Assembly: GCF_013373865.1 (NCBI RefSeq) | Contig: NC_050475.1 | Span: 3,115,001 to 3,179,000, forward strand | DNA: 64,000 nucleotides | From: Monomorium pharaonis | Lineage: Eukaryota > Arthropoda > Insecta > Hymenoptera > Formicidae | Direction of reading: 5' to 3' | In this document: positions 1 through 12,695 of the stretch, piece after piece | Layout: each line of letters starts with the position of its first letter | How positions within the stretch are numbered: the first letter of the stretch is position 1 | Program-made: the position numbers and the translations under genes | The notes under the pieces: model-generated | Told to the model about the DNA's origin: nothing | The model's database searches: none | What the model saw: only the letters and a program-made list of their open reading frames with translations

Positions 1-1776
1 AGACGTTGTCAATAATTCATGAAATACATGTGGCTTCGGACAAACGACACCGAATTGTCGATAACTCGTACTAAGTCGTACCGCAAATTTTCATTTTGCT
101 GCTTGTTATTATTATCGGAGACGATATCCCCCGAGTGTTGAGAAACGAGGAAAGGAAATATTTAAGAAATTCAAACTTGAATTTGTACTTTTAGAAGTTT
201 ATTTTTTAATTCGCACTTTGTATTTATAGACTTGTATTTATACCGAAATATTGGTAAACATTATTACCAAATTTTGCAAGAATAAGGAAAAGGATATAGC
301 TTTATTAAGACATGAAAAAAATATGTTCATGAAGAGTACACGTTTTCTCTGTAAAATATAAAACTAGTGAAATAGCAGAATACGTAAATCTATCGTTTAT
401 AGGTGTCAGACAAACGATAAGTCTGATAGAAACAAATAAATATGTAAAAAACATTAAATAAAACATTCTGGATAAAAAGTATTCAAAGTAAAAATAACTG
501 GAAAATTAAATTTATGTGAATCTCATTAATTTCGTATGTCGTCTGTAGTTTTGAATTTGCTGCGTCTCGTTTGCAGATTTGCGCCAGAGATAGAGATAGA
601 GTACGAGCAATTTGCGATATAAACCATATTTAGAAATGCGTTGGAGTTAATAATAATAATAATTTCAAGTGGTCCCTAAAGCAGATAATCGTTCTCTCGT
701 CACGTATTGAGAAATACCCTATATATACTTAACAAACAAAGATGGATAAAACTACGTAAATAACCAGTGTCGATCTGAACGTAGCGCGCTCATAACGCCA
801 GCAATATTCTCGATGGATTCGCTGCGTTTCAGGAGCGGTTTATACCAAGAGTACGCAAGGAATCCACGAAATTAATTTTTTTTAATTAACATTAATAAAG
901 AAATAATCAAAGTAACAAATAACTTCCGAAATATTCAAAAATAGTACATTACAAACACGGCAGCCTCTCGGAATTACATATAATTTCTCATCCTGCTAAA
1001 AATTTATCTCATTTGAGGATCATGTATTTTAAAATTTACGACACAGATAAAATTGCCATCAGCCATAAGAACGAGCGAGTGACGATAGAATTTTATGCGA
1101 TGACAGTCGGTAACATACACCTTATTTTACATATTTTATTTTGACACGAGAAATCAACATCTGAGAAAGTGAGACTTAAATATAAATATATAATCTATCG
1201 CGTGCCGATAACCGCAAGTAATTTTTTTTCGAAATTTCTCCTTGCGCCCGGTGCGATCCGCTACTGAGGACGTCTAGTGACTTCTGCCGGAACTTGAACG
1301 TCGATAATGGCCGAACGTTTTCCGGACGGGGTCGGGTTCGCGTCTACTATCCGTCCGCGCGACATCCGGCCGTCATTGACGGTCACGGCGTCGGTAGTCT
1401 GTCTCTCTCTCTCTCTCGGCTCTCCCGAGGCTGAATATCGAGCGATAAGCTGTGACGGGCACGGATTTCCGCGGTACGTTCTGCAACGCGAGCCCAGGAC
1501 GAACCGTCCGCGTCCTCGTCGAAAGTCCGCGTCCGTCCGCTCTCGGAGAAAATGTCGCATTCCGCCCCGTCATTTCGGTATCCCGCGTCGTTCCGCCGGG
1601 AACGTTATTCTTTCCTTCTCCGCTAAGGAGAAAGATAGAGAGAGAGGGAGAGAGGAAAATTCCCGCTCTTCTCTCGGCTCTTGGTTCGCGGAATCCGCGC
1701 GAATATCGGACCTCATCCCGTTCTCACGCTACGAATATCGAGCGGGTTACGATTTGGCTCGTTCCTTCTCTCCGTG

Positions 1777-1832
1777 TCTCTCTCACTCTCTCTCTCTCTC
1801 CTCTCCCTCTCTTTCTCTCTCTGTCTCGCTCT
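1777..1832. repeat. Imperfect (TC)n tract
   Basis: This is a pyrimidine-rich simple repeat, mostly TC dinucleotides with interruptions, inside a GC-rich island. Shorter related tracts lie at about 1400-1417 (TC) and 2469-2502 (GA). Such tracts can bind GAGA-type factors, but no promoter is established here. Confidence 0.8.
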
Positions 1833-4015
1833 GCCATCGCCTCTCCAGCTTTTGGCACGAAGTTTCATCATCCGACGCCCCGAGACGCGAAGGTTTGAGA
1901 ACCTTATTCTAGAGCCTCTCTTTATCCGTTGCTCTAAAAGTCTCACTCGAAAATTCTCTCCCACGCCGATCGCGTAAGTGCGACTGGCTCCTCTCTCTCC
2001 TCCTTCCTCACCCTCCGAAGCGCGGTCGATATTGTTGCACAACAATTTTGTCACCGTTGATACCCGGGCTTACGATCGACGCGTCGAAAAACACGCCGCG
2101 TTTCCGGAGCTAGGAGAAGACGGGTGCGCACTTGTAACAACGAAAATTTGCGTGGCGTCACGTCAAGGCTGTCAGAGAGGGGAAAAAAAAAATTCAAACC
2201 GCACCCTCGACGGATTTAAAGAATCAGATGGTCCACCAGTCGTCGACCAAACGCGCCGCGAGATTCGACGGGAATCGCGACAAATAATCCGGGAATGTAT
2301 CGATCGCAAGACTTGTTGAACACTAGTTTTAATTTTTGCGCGATCTGTGCGCACTTGGGAGTAACGCACGGCAGAAGGTGCAATTGATTCGATGTTGCTG
2401 GCGAGAGAAGCGTCGTCCTGGAGACCGGCGGTGTAATCTCTTTCCCTTTCCGGAATGCGCGACGTACGAGAGAGAAAGAGAGAGAGAGAGAAAGAGAGAA
2501 GGGAGGGAAGAGTAATCTTATTTGCCGAGTGTTATTGGCGATGAAATTATCGGAGCCCGCTACCTCGTTCCGTTCGCGATCCTTGTAAACAAAGGAGGCT
2601 CGATCGTATCCGACGTTAGAGAACGCGGATATGGATTTCGCTCGTCGGCACGACGCATGTCAACGTCTTGATGCTCACATTTAAGAATCCTAATCGCGAT
2701 AACGAAAACTGTAAACGCGACACGTCGATAACGTATCGAAAATAAACTTTTTTTAATAAATAGCGATAAGCGACGCCGGCTTTTAACTCGCGTACTTCCT
2801 CTGTATTTCACGAATTTTCTTCCTCTCGACGAGAGGACGTCCGTGTCACTTTGCCACGACACTCGAAGCACCTTGACTCAAGTTAAACGGAATATCAAGA
2901 ACGAGAGCAGTTCTAAGCTCGAAATTAAAAAATTTATTTCAATTTTGGTAGAACACCGTTTAAATATCGAATTGTTTCACGGCGTGGACGATTTTACGGT
3001 AACAGCAAACCGACCCGAATACAGTTTATTTAAATTCCAACAAGCGGAGATCAGTTTCCATTAATTAAAAAAAAACCGAGTATTTTCTCGGTAAATACGT
3101 TTATTTCCGTCTCGTGTTACGCAACGTCGGTTTTGTACTCGACGGAATTTTGTTACGCGAATAGTCAATTTGCATTAGCGAAAATTGCAGCATTCCACGC
3201 GCGATCGTAGGCGGACGAAATTTCCTCCGATATAATCTCCCTCCAAAATAACTCCTCGCCGTGCCGCTCTGCGTCGAGAGTCGATTCAACGAACGATACC
3301 GAGGAGATATCCGTCGCGGGATTCGACGAACAAAACGACGAAATAGCGATTCGAACTTGCAATTCTCGCGCGCGGTTCGACCGGCGATCTCATTCGGACG
3401 CCGAGATGCGGAACGCAACGGGAATTAAATCGCCGAGTAACCGCGACGCCGACAGCGACGAATGTAAATAAGCGGCGAAAACGAGCCGGGCGCCGAGGAT
3501 CCGTGCCGATGACAATCGCACGGGGGACGGGAAACAAGAAACGGCGGCGAACGGAAACGACGCCTTCGCGGCTGCCCGCGTCGTCGGTCGGGCGTGCTCG
3601 CCCGGCAGGGCAGACACGAGGAGCCGGGTTGGCGCGATCGCCGCGGTGATTCGCGGCAAAAATTGATTCTCGATTTACAGCTGGTCACCGGGGTCGCCGC
3701 GGGTCCGAACAATCGCGCCGAAACGCTTCCCCGGGGGAGCGGGAAGAGGGCGGGCGACCCTCCGCTCTGCCCCGCCCGGTCTCGCTCGCCGCGTTTGAAA
3801 ACCGCGGAAGCGGACCGTACGCGCGACGCGACGCGATTCGAAAACCGAACCGTTCCCCATGGCGGTTTCTCGAAGGTTCGGTACGGCGTGGATAGAGCGA
3901 GAAACGTGGCACCGCGACGCGTACGTACGACGTGCCAACGAGAGCCGCTACGGCCGGCCGCGGTGGCCGGGCTTTTCGCGCCAACCATGATGATTTAACC
4001 TGCAAGGCGCCGCGG

Positions 4016-4046
4016 GGGAGAGAGAGAGAAAGAAAGAGAGAGAGCG
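4016..4046. repeat. (GA)n tract in H2Av intron 2
   Basis: A purine-rich simple repeat about 120 bases downstream (on the minus strand) of the second H2Av coding exon. It is intronic if the H2Av model is right. Confidence 0.75.
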
Positions 4047-4168
4047 CGAGCGGAGGACGAGGTCCGGGGCGACGTGCCGCCGGGAACACACGCGTGCTGG
4101 CGTTCACCAATCGATCCTCGCCGACGTACGACTGTGCTGTGTACGAGCTTGCATGCTCGACGACTCAC

Positions 4169-4394
4169 CTGCAGGCCGGCCCTTGCCGAACGCGAGACCG
4201 CCTTCGCCTTTGCCTTGCCAGAGTCCTTGCCCGCCTTACCGCCAGCCTGTTCGGACACGAAAATCACGGTTAATTCACGAGATCCAGCCGCGAAACTTCG
4301 CCAGCGGACGGCGGGGGGTCCGCGGCGCGCGGGGGCGCCGGCGGCGGCCGCGGATGGCCGCCGTGCGCGTCAAAAACTCGCGGATACTCACCAT
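4169..4394 (-). CDS. His2Av: Histone variant H2A.Z/H2Av, 5' part (coding exons 1 and 2)
   Basis: H2A variant of the H2A.Z class, packaged with H2B in nucleosomes at promoters and in heterochromatin; insect H2Av also combines H2A.Z and H2A.X roles. Coding exon 1 is only the start codon (4394-4392), followed directly by the donor GTGAGT. Exon 2 (4246-4169, 26 codons) follows an AACAG acceptor and encodes AGGKAGKDSGKAKAKAVSRS then ARAGLQ, ending at CTGCAG and a second GTGAGT donor. This is the acetylatable N-terminal tail, matching H2A.Z up to the point where the histone fold begins with FPVGRIHR. The fold exons are not seen in the left 4.1 kb and presumably lie outside the window, so the gene is partial here. 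Identification rests on the highly conserved tail. A processed or truncated copy is unlikely because both introns have good splice sites. Confidence 0.92.
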
Positions 4395-4620
4395 TGCGCG
4401 ACGTAGATATTCGGCACTTCGCACAGCACGAGAGACTTACGAGCAGCCACGAACGACGCCGTCTAAACGCGACGAGCCCGCCAAATGCGCTTGGCGCTGC
4501 GGGCGCGTCCCGCGGTCGTGCCACGTGACCGCGCGCCGGCCAATGGGGCCGCAGCAGCCGGCGAGCGCCGCGCCGCCTGCCGGTCCACTCGCCAACCTAT
4601 CGGTCGAGCGATAAACGGCT
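4395..4620 (-). promoter_or_regulatory. Probable H2Av promoter and 5' UTR
   Basis: GC-rich DNA immediately upstream of the H2Av start codon on the minus strand. It holds a CCAAT box (CCAAT on the plus strand at 4540-4544) and a CACGTG E-box (4522-4527), 130-150 bases upstream of the ATG. No TATA box is seen, which fits a CpG-rich housekeeping promoter. The transcription start is inferred to be within about 100 bases of the ATG. Confidence 0.55.
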
Positions 4621-4769
4621 GTGCCGTGTGCCCGTGCTGCGTCGCGCACCGCGCGTATGCGCCAACGACTCTCTCTCGTCGTCGCCTGCACTACGCACGT
4701 CGTACGTTCCGTCGACGAGCCGACACGACGGATGGGCACACCGCGTATGAATAAAAATGAAGCCAACTG

Positions 4770-5870
4770 ACGCGAGAGAACAACGGCGCGTTTGCCTATC
4801 GTCGTTCTTCCGCGCGTATCTCGCGGTAGAAAAAATACCCAATAAATACCCCAGTCATATACTTAACGATGACCATCTACCATCTTATGAAATATTACAA
4901 TGATAAGTTGTGTAACGAATATCACTGCGTCTTGCCATATGGTATACGTTATAATTTACCTGTCGATTTTTCCCGTTCTCAGCGGTACGTTTTTTTTTCT
5001 CTCGCTTTTTACGCGACAGAGTACAAAACAATTCGGTTTTTTCCACATATGCAGAAAAAATTAAATGCATATGTTTCATATATGTTTCATGTATTACTGC
5101 GTGAATTATAAACACAGATGTGTATCAGATAGAATTACATCATAAATAATTTGTTCATCGCACGACCAATAGTATCGCATAACATTGTGTTATTAACAAC
5201 AACAATCGTTCAATCGTTCGCGTATATGTTCGTAAAACGATATTAGTGAAGTGTTATCGATAATAAGATTATTATGTAATAACGTACACTAATATAGAAT
5301 CAATTCTCGTTAATTGAAAACACGCATTTCAACGTTTCGAGAGGATTAATGAGGATGTGGATGTGAAATAATAGTCTGCTATAAAATGTTTTGTAATACG
5401 TTCAATTAAATTCGAATGAATATACATCCAGTAACAATAGGAAGAGAGAAAATGATGTATTTACAACCTCGAGAGTTGCGTGGAAGGATATATGATATTG
5501 ATATATATCGTAGGGCGCCAAAAAGAAACTCGAACATTGTTATTTCTCTTTATTGTTGGAAAAAGGCAGTGATTTCATACAAAAGAGTCGCATATAGAAA
5601 ATTGTGCGCTACGGGGTTATACTTTGAAATTATGCTACGACGGGCGCGATCGAATCGGTCATAAAATATCCTAAACCTTCTGTCGTAATACAACAATATC
5701 CTTTCTCGGAAGAATTTTCATAATAATATTCCATTCTATAAAAAATAATTTAGAACGGTTCGCGGATTTGCGGGCGGCGGAACGATCGCAAAATGGCGAG
5801 CGGGGAAGTAAATACCCATTCCCGTGTGACGCTATTCAAATATTTCGAATCTGCGCGTTCGTCGATAAAA
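4770..5870. other. AT-rich intergenic DNA
   Basis: AT-rich stretch between the H2Av promoter and the inferred SPARC 3' end. No exon, tRNA or clear transposon was recognised. Confidence 0.5.
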
Positions 5871-5879
5871 TCTACCCTG

Positions 5880-6674
5880 TCTGCGTTTATTTTTAGCTTC
5901 GCGATTGTACGGGCGCGTTTTCAGACGAAACTCCGGGCGAGTAATTTCCACCATATTATTTATTTATTCGCGCGTAATCGAAATACAGTTTCGTTTATAC
6001 GAATTCAAATCAAGTCCAATTGATGCCGAAGCGTTTCTCTGGTATTCCTGCAGTTCCCTTCCGGGTGGATGAATTTTTCGGATCTACATGCGTTGCGTTC
6101 GACCTTCGATGCTTAAATTCAAATTAATTGCATCATGCGATTCCAAGTATCGAGAGCGAAGGTGTTCGATTACGCCGAGATTCAAATTCTTTCTTTCTCT
6201 CGTCGGGCCGCGGATCCGCAGATCCCGAGCACCGACGACGACGACGACGACAGGCGGGGGCGACGCCTGTATTATTGAGGCGTCGAGGGCTCGATTCGTC
6301 GTCGGTTGTCGGTTGTCGGCTGGGCTGGCTGGCCGGCGCGCGTATATCGGCAGAAACGACGATACTTCTCTCTCACGTCCGTATCGACTCGTCGACGCGC
6401 GGCGCGTCAGCGCTTGCGTGCAGGCGCCCGTGCGCTCACGTTGGCGGGGATTTTTCCCGCCATTTTTACCCAGCCGTCGCACTCTGCCCTACCCTACCTC
6501 TGCGCGTCACCTGCGCCCTTCACACCCTCCGTCCCGACGGCCTTTCCCGAACCCCCCTATTGTGCTCGCCTCGCGTCCCACCGTCCCGCCGTCTCGCTCT
6601 CGCGCACGCCGCATCGCTCGCGCTTGTTGTTGTCCAACTCCGAGGAGGAGGAGATCGCCCGCCGCGGATCCTAT
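5880..6674 (-). other. Probable 3' UTR of SPARC
   Basis: Begins directly after the SPARC stop codon at 6675-6677 (minus strand). Minus-strand AATAAA signals (TTTATT on the plus strand) occur near 5886 and around 5959-5968, so the UTR is inferred to end near 5.87-5.95 kb. The 6.1-6.67 kb part is unusually GC-rich for a UTR and contains runs such as (ACG)n near 6236-6250. That composition creates long spurious open frames on both strands. Confidence 0.55.
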
Positions 6675-9483
6675 CTAATATTGCTCCTGGTTTGCCTCCG
6701 CCAGCTCGTCACACTTGTCCTCTATGTCGTCCTGAAATCATCGTTGTTACCGTTAACGTAGTTTATACGGTTTAACGAATTTACGCGGACGCGTCCGATT
6801 GCGTCTTGCCGGATTTGGAATTTGATCTTTGACCACTTCTTTCTATTCTTGATATTATCATTTACGATTGTATCAAAAGATGATCTGTTTACAAATACAA
6901 AGAGTTTATGTCCTAGCCACAGAATTCTTAGAAGTCTGTCTAAAGAATTCTTTTGCACTTGCATATGGCAAGATATTTTCTCCATTTCTTTCCCCGCGAG
7001 AAGAATTTTCTTCGCATTGTTCGTTATATAAATACCAATGTTTTTGAAAAAGACTAATTGTGCAACTAAATATAAGTTGCATTACCATAAAAATTATTAG
7101 CACGCAGAGTAAAAAATTGCTGGCGTACTCTCGTGTCATAAGTCTACTGCTATTTTAAGTACCAGACTGAATAATTATCTTACTGCATAATTAATCGTCT
7201 TCTACCGCTTATTTTTTTACACACGTACATTTAGCCACAATTCTAAATAAAATAAATCGCAAAAAAGTTCTTATTTTACAAATTCCAAATCGTATTCAAG
7301 AGGTTTTAACGTGTACATTTAAATATTACATAATATAATGATTGTGATACTTATATTAAAATATTAACAAAAAGAATTTGAAGAACGCATACGTTCACGT
7401 CTACAAAACTAATCTAAATTTTTGCTTCGAAATAAAAGAAAATTAAAACGTCTGCAGGATTTTAATATTGTTTTACATTTTCTTAAAAAAAAAAAACAAA
7501 AAAAAACTCGAGATGCGCAACAAAAGAAAAGAGATACCTCGTCGAGCTGCAGACACTTCCCCCACTCGAGCAGCGTGATCTTGTGATCGTCGTTGCTGTC
7601 GCAGGAGTCGAGGAAGGGCGCGATGCAATGCTCGAGAGCCATCAAGGGCGCCCTGATCGGGAATAGCTCGTGCCTCGACACCGTTCGATCGTGCGGGTGG
7701 CCGTCCAGGTCGCACCATTTCCAGATGGCTGCGTTCGCCCAGCGCAAAGTGTGATTGGTCTCAGCCTCGCGTTGCATCTTCAGATAATGCGACGGCAGTT
7801 CCTGACGGTCTGCCAGATCGCGCATTATGTTGAACAGCCAGTCGCGCATTCGCCTGGGAAAGTCAGCCATGTCCTCCTCCTTACACATCTGCCCGTTTCC
7901 AAAAATTGCGTTAATATAAATGTATCACGTGAAGGAAGAGAACTTTTTGAAAATATTGTGTTTTGGTGTTTGATTATTTATTAAATAATTTTGTCACTTT
8001 AATGTCCTAATTGGAAATTGTTAAGAGATAGATAGATCAGTTAATAAACGGTAAAATGTTGCTTTAATGTATGAAAATTGTATACGGTGTTGCGTCACGT
8101 TTGTGGGATATGGAACGATACTTACAGGCATCTGTCGGCATTCGCCGTAGTACTCGATGTGGATATGTTTATAGTCGGGGCCTCTGCACCTGGCGTCACC
8201 GGTGTCACAGAAGCAACGTGCCTGGTAGACCTCGCAATCGCTGCCAAAGGTCTCATTGTAGTTGGTGCAGACCTTGCGACGCGGATCGACCTCCTGGTTA
8301 CAGAGCTCCACGCAAACGCACTCAGCCGTGCCCTCCTCCGTGCTCTGAAATCGCAAAAAGTCAATTTCTCTTTCTTTACTCTTAAAGGAAGTCAAAGTTC
8401 TTGATTTCAAAACGCACTAAAACGTCTGGCACTTCTTTTGCAAGCTTAATAATTAAAATAATAAATATGAGCAAAATACAAAGCCCAATGAACAAGTAAA
8501 CATTGAAATATATGGATCTTGATACAGACAATTAAAAATTTGAATATCAGAAAGCTGCTTATCCATTTTTGTGTGCATTAATAAATTTACGTGAAATATC
8601 GTTGCTAATCGCCTTCTACACGTATACACGTGTGTACGTGTATGCGTGTGTATGCGGCAGTATAGAAGCAATTATCTTTGACTCGCGATAAAAGAGAGCT
8701 TTCTCGTCGACGAACCTTGCAAACGCGACCAGCGCCGCAATGTTTGTCCATGCACGGGTCCGCCTGGAGCAAACGCTGCTGCTTCGATCCAGCCTCGTTT
8801 CTGCCATTTTCAAGAGTGACCTCAGCCTCCTCCGCCGTCGCCGCCTCCTCGGCTATTTCGTCAGCCTCCAGCATGTTCATGATCTCATCTTGCACGGGTG
8901 CCTCCGTCGTGGTCGTACGACGCCGATATTTCCGTTTACGCTGGAAATCGATTCGCATAAATTTCGATTAATACTCGCTCTCTCTCTCTCTCTCTCTCTC
9001 TCTTCTTTATAATATTTCAAGCGGCAGGAAATGAGATAATAGAACAATAAAGAAAGTCTTTGGTACTTCTCGCGTTTGTTATTTCTTTTCCGAAAGATAG
9101 ACAAGACTGACAATTTTTCCATTACACTGCGCGAAACAAAACGAATTTAAAAATTCGTATCTCTTTTTCTATAATTTTACATTTATATTTAATTTTATAT
9201 ATTGCGATATTATATATTACACTACAAATAATATTTTATATAACTTACACACAATGTGTAATTGCAAAATACGTAAAAAAAAAGACTTAGGAAGAAACCG
9301 TAAGATAAAAGTTTAAATGTCATACTTTAATTTAGATTTCTCTTGTTCCAATAATTTTAATAAAATGGGGAAAATTACGTAACGATGTGTGTCACTGAAA
9401 GACAATAATACCTGGGCGGACACGTCCACTATCAGGACCGCCAGAAGCAGCGCGACCAACAGCAGTTGCAGCTTCGTCGACAT
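6675..9483 (-). CDS. SPARC: SPARC / BM-40 / osteonectin, secreted calcium-binding matrix protein
   Basis: Secreted glycoprotein that binds collagen IV and calcium and is needed for basement-membrane assembly. Coding exons (minus): 9483-9412, 8940-8716, 8344-8126, 7888-7538 and 6731-6675, all joined in phase 0 at good GT-AG sites, giving 307 residues, close to the fly protein as I recall it. Residues 1-23 are a signal peptide ending DVSAQ. Residues about 40-70 are the acidic calcium-binding domain. Residues 85-172 are the cysteine-rich follistatin-like domain, with an N-glycosylation site NET at 129. Residues 173-289 are the extracellular calcium (EC) domain. It has a variant EF-hand at about 232-247 (DLDGHPHDRTVSRHEL, with the one-residue insertion typical of SPARC) and a canonical EF loop DSNDDHKITLLE at 269-280. 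A second glycosylation site, NHT, is at 217. The last exon encodes only 18 residues (DDIEDKCDELAEANQEQY) and is separated by an 806-base intron. The ATG is 8 bases after an acceptor, so the 5' UTR is split. No disabling change is seen. Confidence 0.97.
8977..9003. repeat. (TC)n microsatellite in SPARC intron
   Basis: Perfect TC dinucleotide run. On the coding (minus) strand it is a GA tract about 40 bases upstream of the acceptor of the second SPARC coding exon. Confidence 0.9.
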
Positions 9484-10180
9484 TGCGATCTCTGCAACAA
9501 ATCGATATGATGAGTACAATGTGGGACGCGTCTCTCTTAAAATAATCAATCTAGAGCAGAATGGTCTCAATCTTAACGATGTTTGATAGCATCTAGAGAG
9601 CAGTTATTATACCAGAGACACGTTCTCGTTACTGACAATTTACGAGCCCCGTAAACTGCGACCCGTTCATTGGAGGATACATCATATCCTAGCAAGTCGC
9701 TCACGGCGAAGTTTCACTCATGTAATGATCAAATTAGGAATACTACCGTTTGAGAAGGAGGACTTGATATAAACTATTTTCCATCGCGCTTTCCTCCGAG
9801 AAATAAGGACTTTGGAAACTTGGAACTACCAATCGCGAGAGCGTTATTTGCCGATTTGATTTCCGTCCCTTGGGGAAAAAAAAGTTGCCGAGGAAAAATT
9901 TCTGTAGCTCGCGGCGTGCGGAAAAGTCGAGATTTTTCTCGGAACAGGTCCAAGTCTCTGTCTCTCTCTCTCCTTCTCTTGGTGCGCCGAAAGGGGTTAA
10001 TATCCCCGAGCTAAATCGGGTGCGTGCGAGCTGGGCCTGACCGTGTAAATAAATCAGCCATCATTTCTCGCGTAATGTTTTATTGCCGCACGCGCGCGTT
10101 TCCAGTGACGGCGTGAAAGACGAATCACACATTTCCCCTCACTCGTACCATTAAAAAATAAAAGATCGACGACGTAATGC

Positions 10181-10214
10181 GCACACGCACGCACGCACGC
10201 ACGCACGCACGCAC
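10181..10214. repeat. (ACGC)n microsatellite
   Basis: Tetranucleotide repeat of about eight CACG/ACGC units, CpG-rich, in the inferred SPARC first intron. Confidence 0.9.
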
Positions 10215-12630
10215 CGATCGACGAACGAGCGCGGGTCAACGCGAGATAAATCTCGTGGGACCTTAATAGGAGCAACGAAGCGATAACCCAGATACTTGAA
10301 AATCAAGTCGCTTTGGATACATCCGGACGAATCGCGGGCACGCGATTTTAACACTTGTTTCGCTACAACGCCTGTCACCTCTCCTTTCCCTCTTGTTCGC
10401 GGATGATACAATCGGTCTACGCCTCGGCGACTTCGTTGCTGCGCTTTAATAACGACGAAGGACGGCGTGCACGTTACATAGCGTCAGCGATCGGTTGTCG
10501 CCTTCGTCAGCGGTGAAATTTGAACGGCGATGAAATTTGTGCGGAGCTCGCCTTACAGATTAGACGATTGTGTAATCGTCGTAGATCCGACCCGGACTAC
10601 TTTTAGGCTAAATATTAACGTTTAGAATACACACGTGTTACGTTATTAATTATAAAAGACTTTTAAAACTAGATTAATTAGAATATGCCAGCTTGCAAGC
10701 TGGATTTCAAATATTGTGCTGTTTGGATTCTAAACATTAGTCTTGAGTTGTATCTTATTCAAATATACAATTAAGCTGTTGTTCAAAGAATAGAAAAGAG
10801 CGAGAATAGACTCGGATGACGTGTATCAAGCTCGCGGTCTACACATGTCGCAGCATAAATGTCTCCGCGATAGGTGTCTAATAAAATACGAACGTTTCCT
10901 GTTAAACACATTACTCGGTTTGCCCGTCGGGTGTTCCATCCGATTGCGCGCGTTTACGATTCGAGATGTCCGCAGTTCGTTAAGTCGACTCGGCTCATGA
11001 ATTTGTAGGCGGCAACGCGCGCTGTTGTTTCGTTCTCAGTTCACACAAGGGAATCATGTGGTGCGAATTATCAGAACCAGACAAATCGATTCGTACACAT
11101 GTGCGTCGCGTGAACGCATCTATTTTTCATTAAACTGCGGTTCCATTTATATCAATTTTTTAAAATAAATTTTAGCAAGAGAGAAAAAATATTAATATAC
11201 AGTGAAAAAGATATACAATAGAAGCATTCTCCGATTTAAATAACACCTTTGTATACCAATGCATTTATTAAACCATAAGAATTTTATTAAACACGAATTT
11301 AAATTTTAAAAGAATAATACGTTGTCCCTGTTGCCAAATCGGCCATTGAGTCAGTTGTATCGGTCGCAGCGTAAATACATTTGTGGAAACCAACTAATCT
11401 TATCGAGCATTCGCGACTCCGCAAAAAAATTGCGTAACGTTTCGTTTCGGCCGCCATAAATACGTAATCGCATGGCCGGACTGAACAGGGGAGAAGGAGG
11501 GTAAGGGTTTCCGTGTAGCGGGTTAAGGTCTCGAGTCATTTCCATATGGAGAACATGCCGTCGGTCATCTCTTGGTGTCGATGCGCGTCCGCGGTGCGTC
11601 GCGCGGTTCTCCGGAAACCCCGCTGGTTCTCTTCAGCGCGGCGTAGGAATCGCGATACACGGCCCCTTTTTTTATCGCGCGATCACGTCGAAATGTGGGC
11701 GAAACGCCTCTGCAAGTGAACGAACGGAACGAAAATGTAGCTCCGAATAAAAAAGTCGCATCTGTCAATTATTTATTAACTTCGCACGCAATAATGGATT
11801 TCGCAACATCGCTGCTTTTGTTACATGCCTATGTTCGTTCATATTTATGTTTAAATATGCTACGCAAATGAATATCTAACAGTACGCAAAAAGAGGTAAT
11901 ATAAGTAATATAGGTACGATTAATTTTTATTATTTATTCCAAAGCGCGGTGAAAAGCAAACTGCAAGCGCAAATAACCGAATGGAGAATAATGAATTTTG
12001 TCAATTAAAATTAATATGGACAAATATGAGAATGCTTTTGGTTTTATTTCCTGAAAGAAAAAGCAAACATGTATGCGTTATATAAAATAAACATTCGCGT
12101 TTTTATTGATAAAAAACTTTGCGAAATATGAGTAAATGTTTGGTACAGAATGTTTTACTGATATAAAATACAAAATAAAGAGAGAAAGAAGAGAGAGAAT
12201 CATGTTTATAAAAATGTTATTTTCGTTTTGTCTGTCTAAGTTGGTCATTATACCCATAAAACGTCTTATCCTCGCAAAATAGAAAACATCAGGAATGCTT
12301 CTTCCCTATCCATCTTATGTGCCAACTCCGCCAACGCGGAATTAAAAGTTAACTAGTTTGCTGACGAGATACTCTCGAGCTGAATGCGTTGATTCTATTC
12401 ATCTTGTTCAATTTGCCCTCCGACGAGCGGAAGTTTATGCGCGACTTGATATTATTACGAATAATAAAATGTATAGAACGCGTATGTATAACCCTTAATA
12501 GAAAATTGCTTGTATAAATCCCTTTCCGTAAAATAATTCCAGAAAAACAGGCTTGTAAGAAATTGTAGCAAGAATTACGTTGTACATAATATGATGCTGT
12601 ATATAACTTGATCAAAGATTCAAAGCACAC

Positions 12631-12632
12631 AC

Positions 12633-12695
<63 letters not shown>
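12631..12695. repeat. (AG)n microsatellite
   Basis: AG dinucleotide run of about 65 bases with two AAAG interruptions, preceded by a short CA run. It is a likely polymorphic marker. Confidence 0.92.

Larger units (their letters stand above)
1..4168. other. No recognised exon; probable intron 2 of H2Av and beyond
   Basis: No exon could be assigned here. The first 1.2 kb is AT-rich; 1.23-2.4 kb and 3.1-4.17 kb are GC- and CpG-rich. Open frames of 60-200 codons in the GC-rich parts are low-complexity, overlap on both strands and match no family I know, so I treat them as chance. Because the H2Av exon ending at 4169 carries a good minus-strand donor and its next exon (expected to begin FPVGRIHR) was not found, this stretch may be an intron of more than 4 kb, or hold the promoter of another gene. 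GA-rich tracts lie near 1.78, 2.48 and 4.02 kb. Confidence 0.4.

Noticed and set aside
6088..6775. Plus-strand frames of 151-215 codons
   Set aside because: They are antisense to the SPARC terminal exon and its 3' UTR and have Arg/Ser/Pro-rich low-complexity content.
7443..7457. Alternative SPARC last exon giving only two residues (TF) before a stop
   Set aside because: The acceptor is plausible, but the exon at 6731-6675 encodes a Cys-containing acidic tail in phase and restores the expected family length, so it is preferred.
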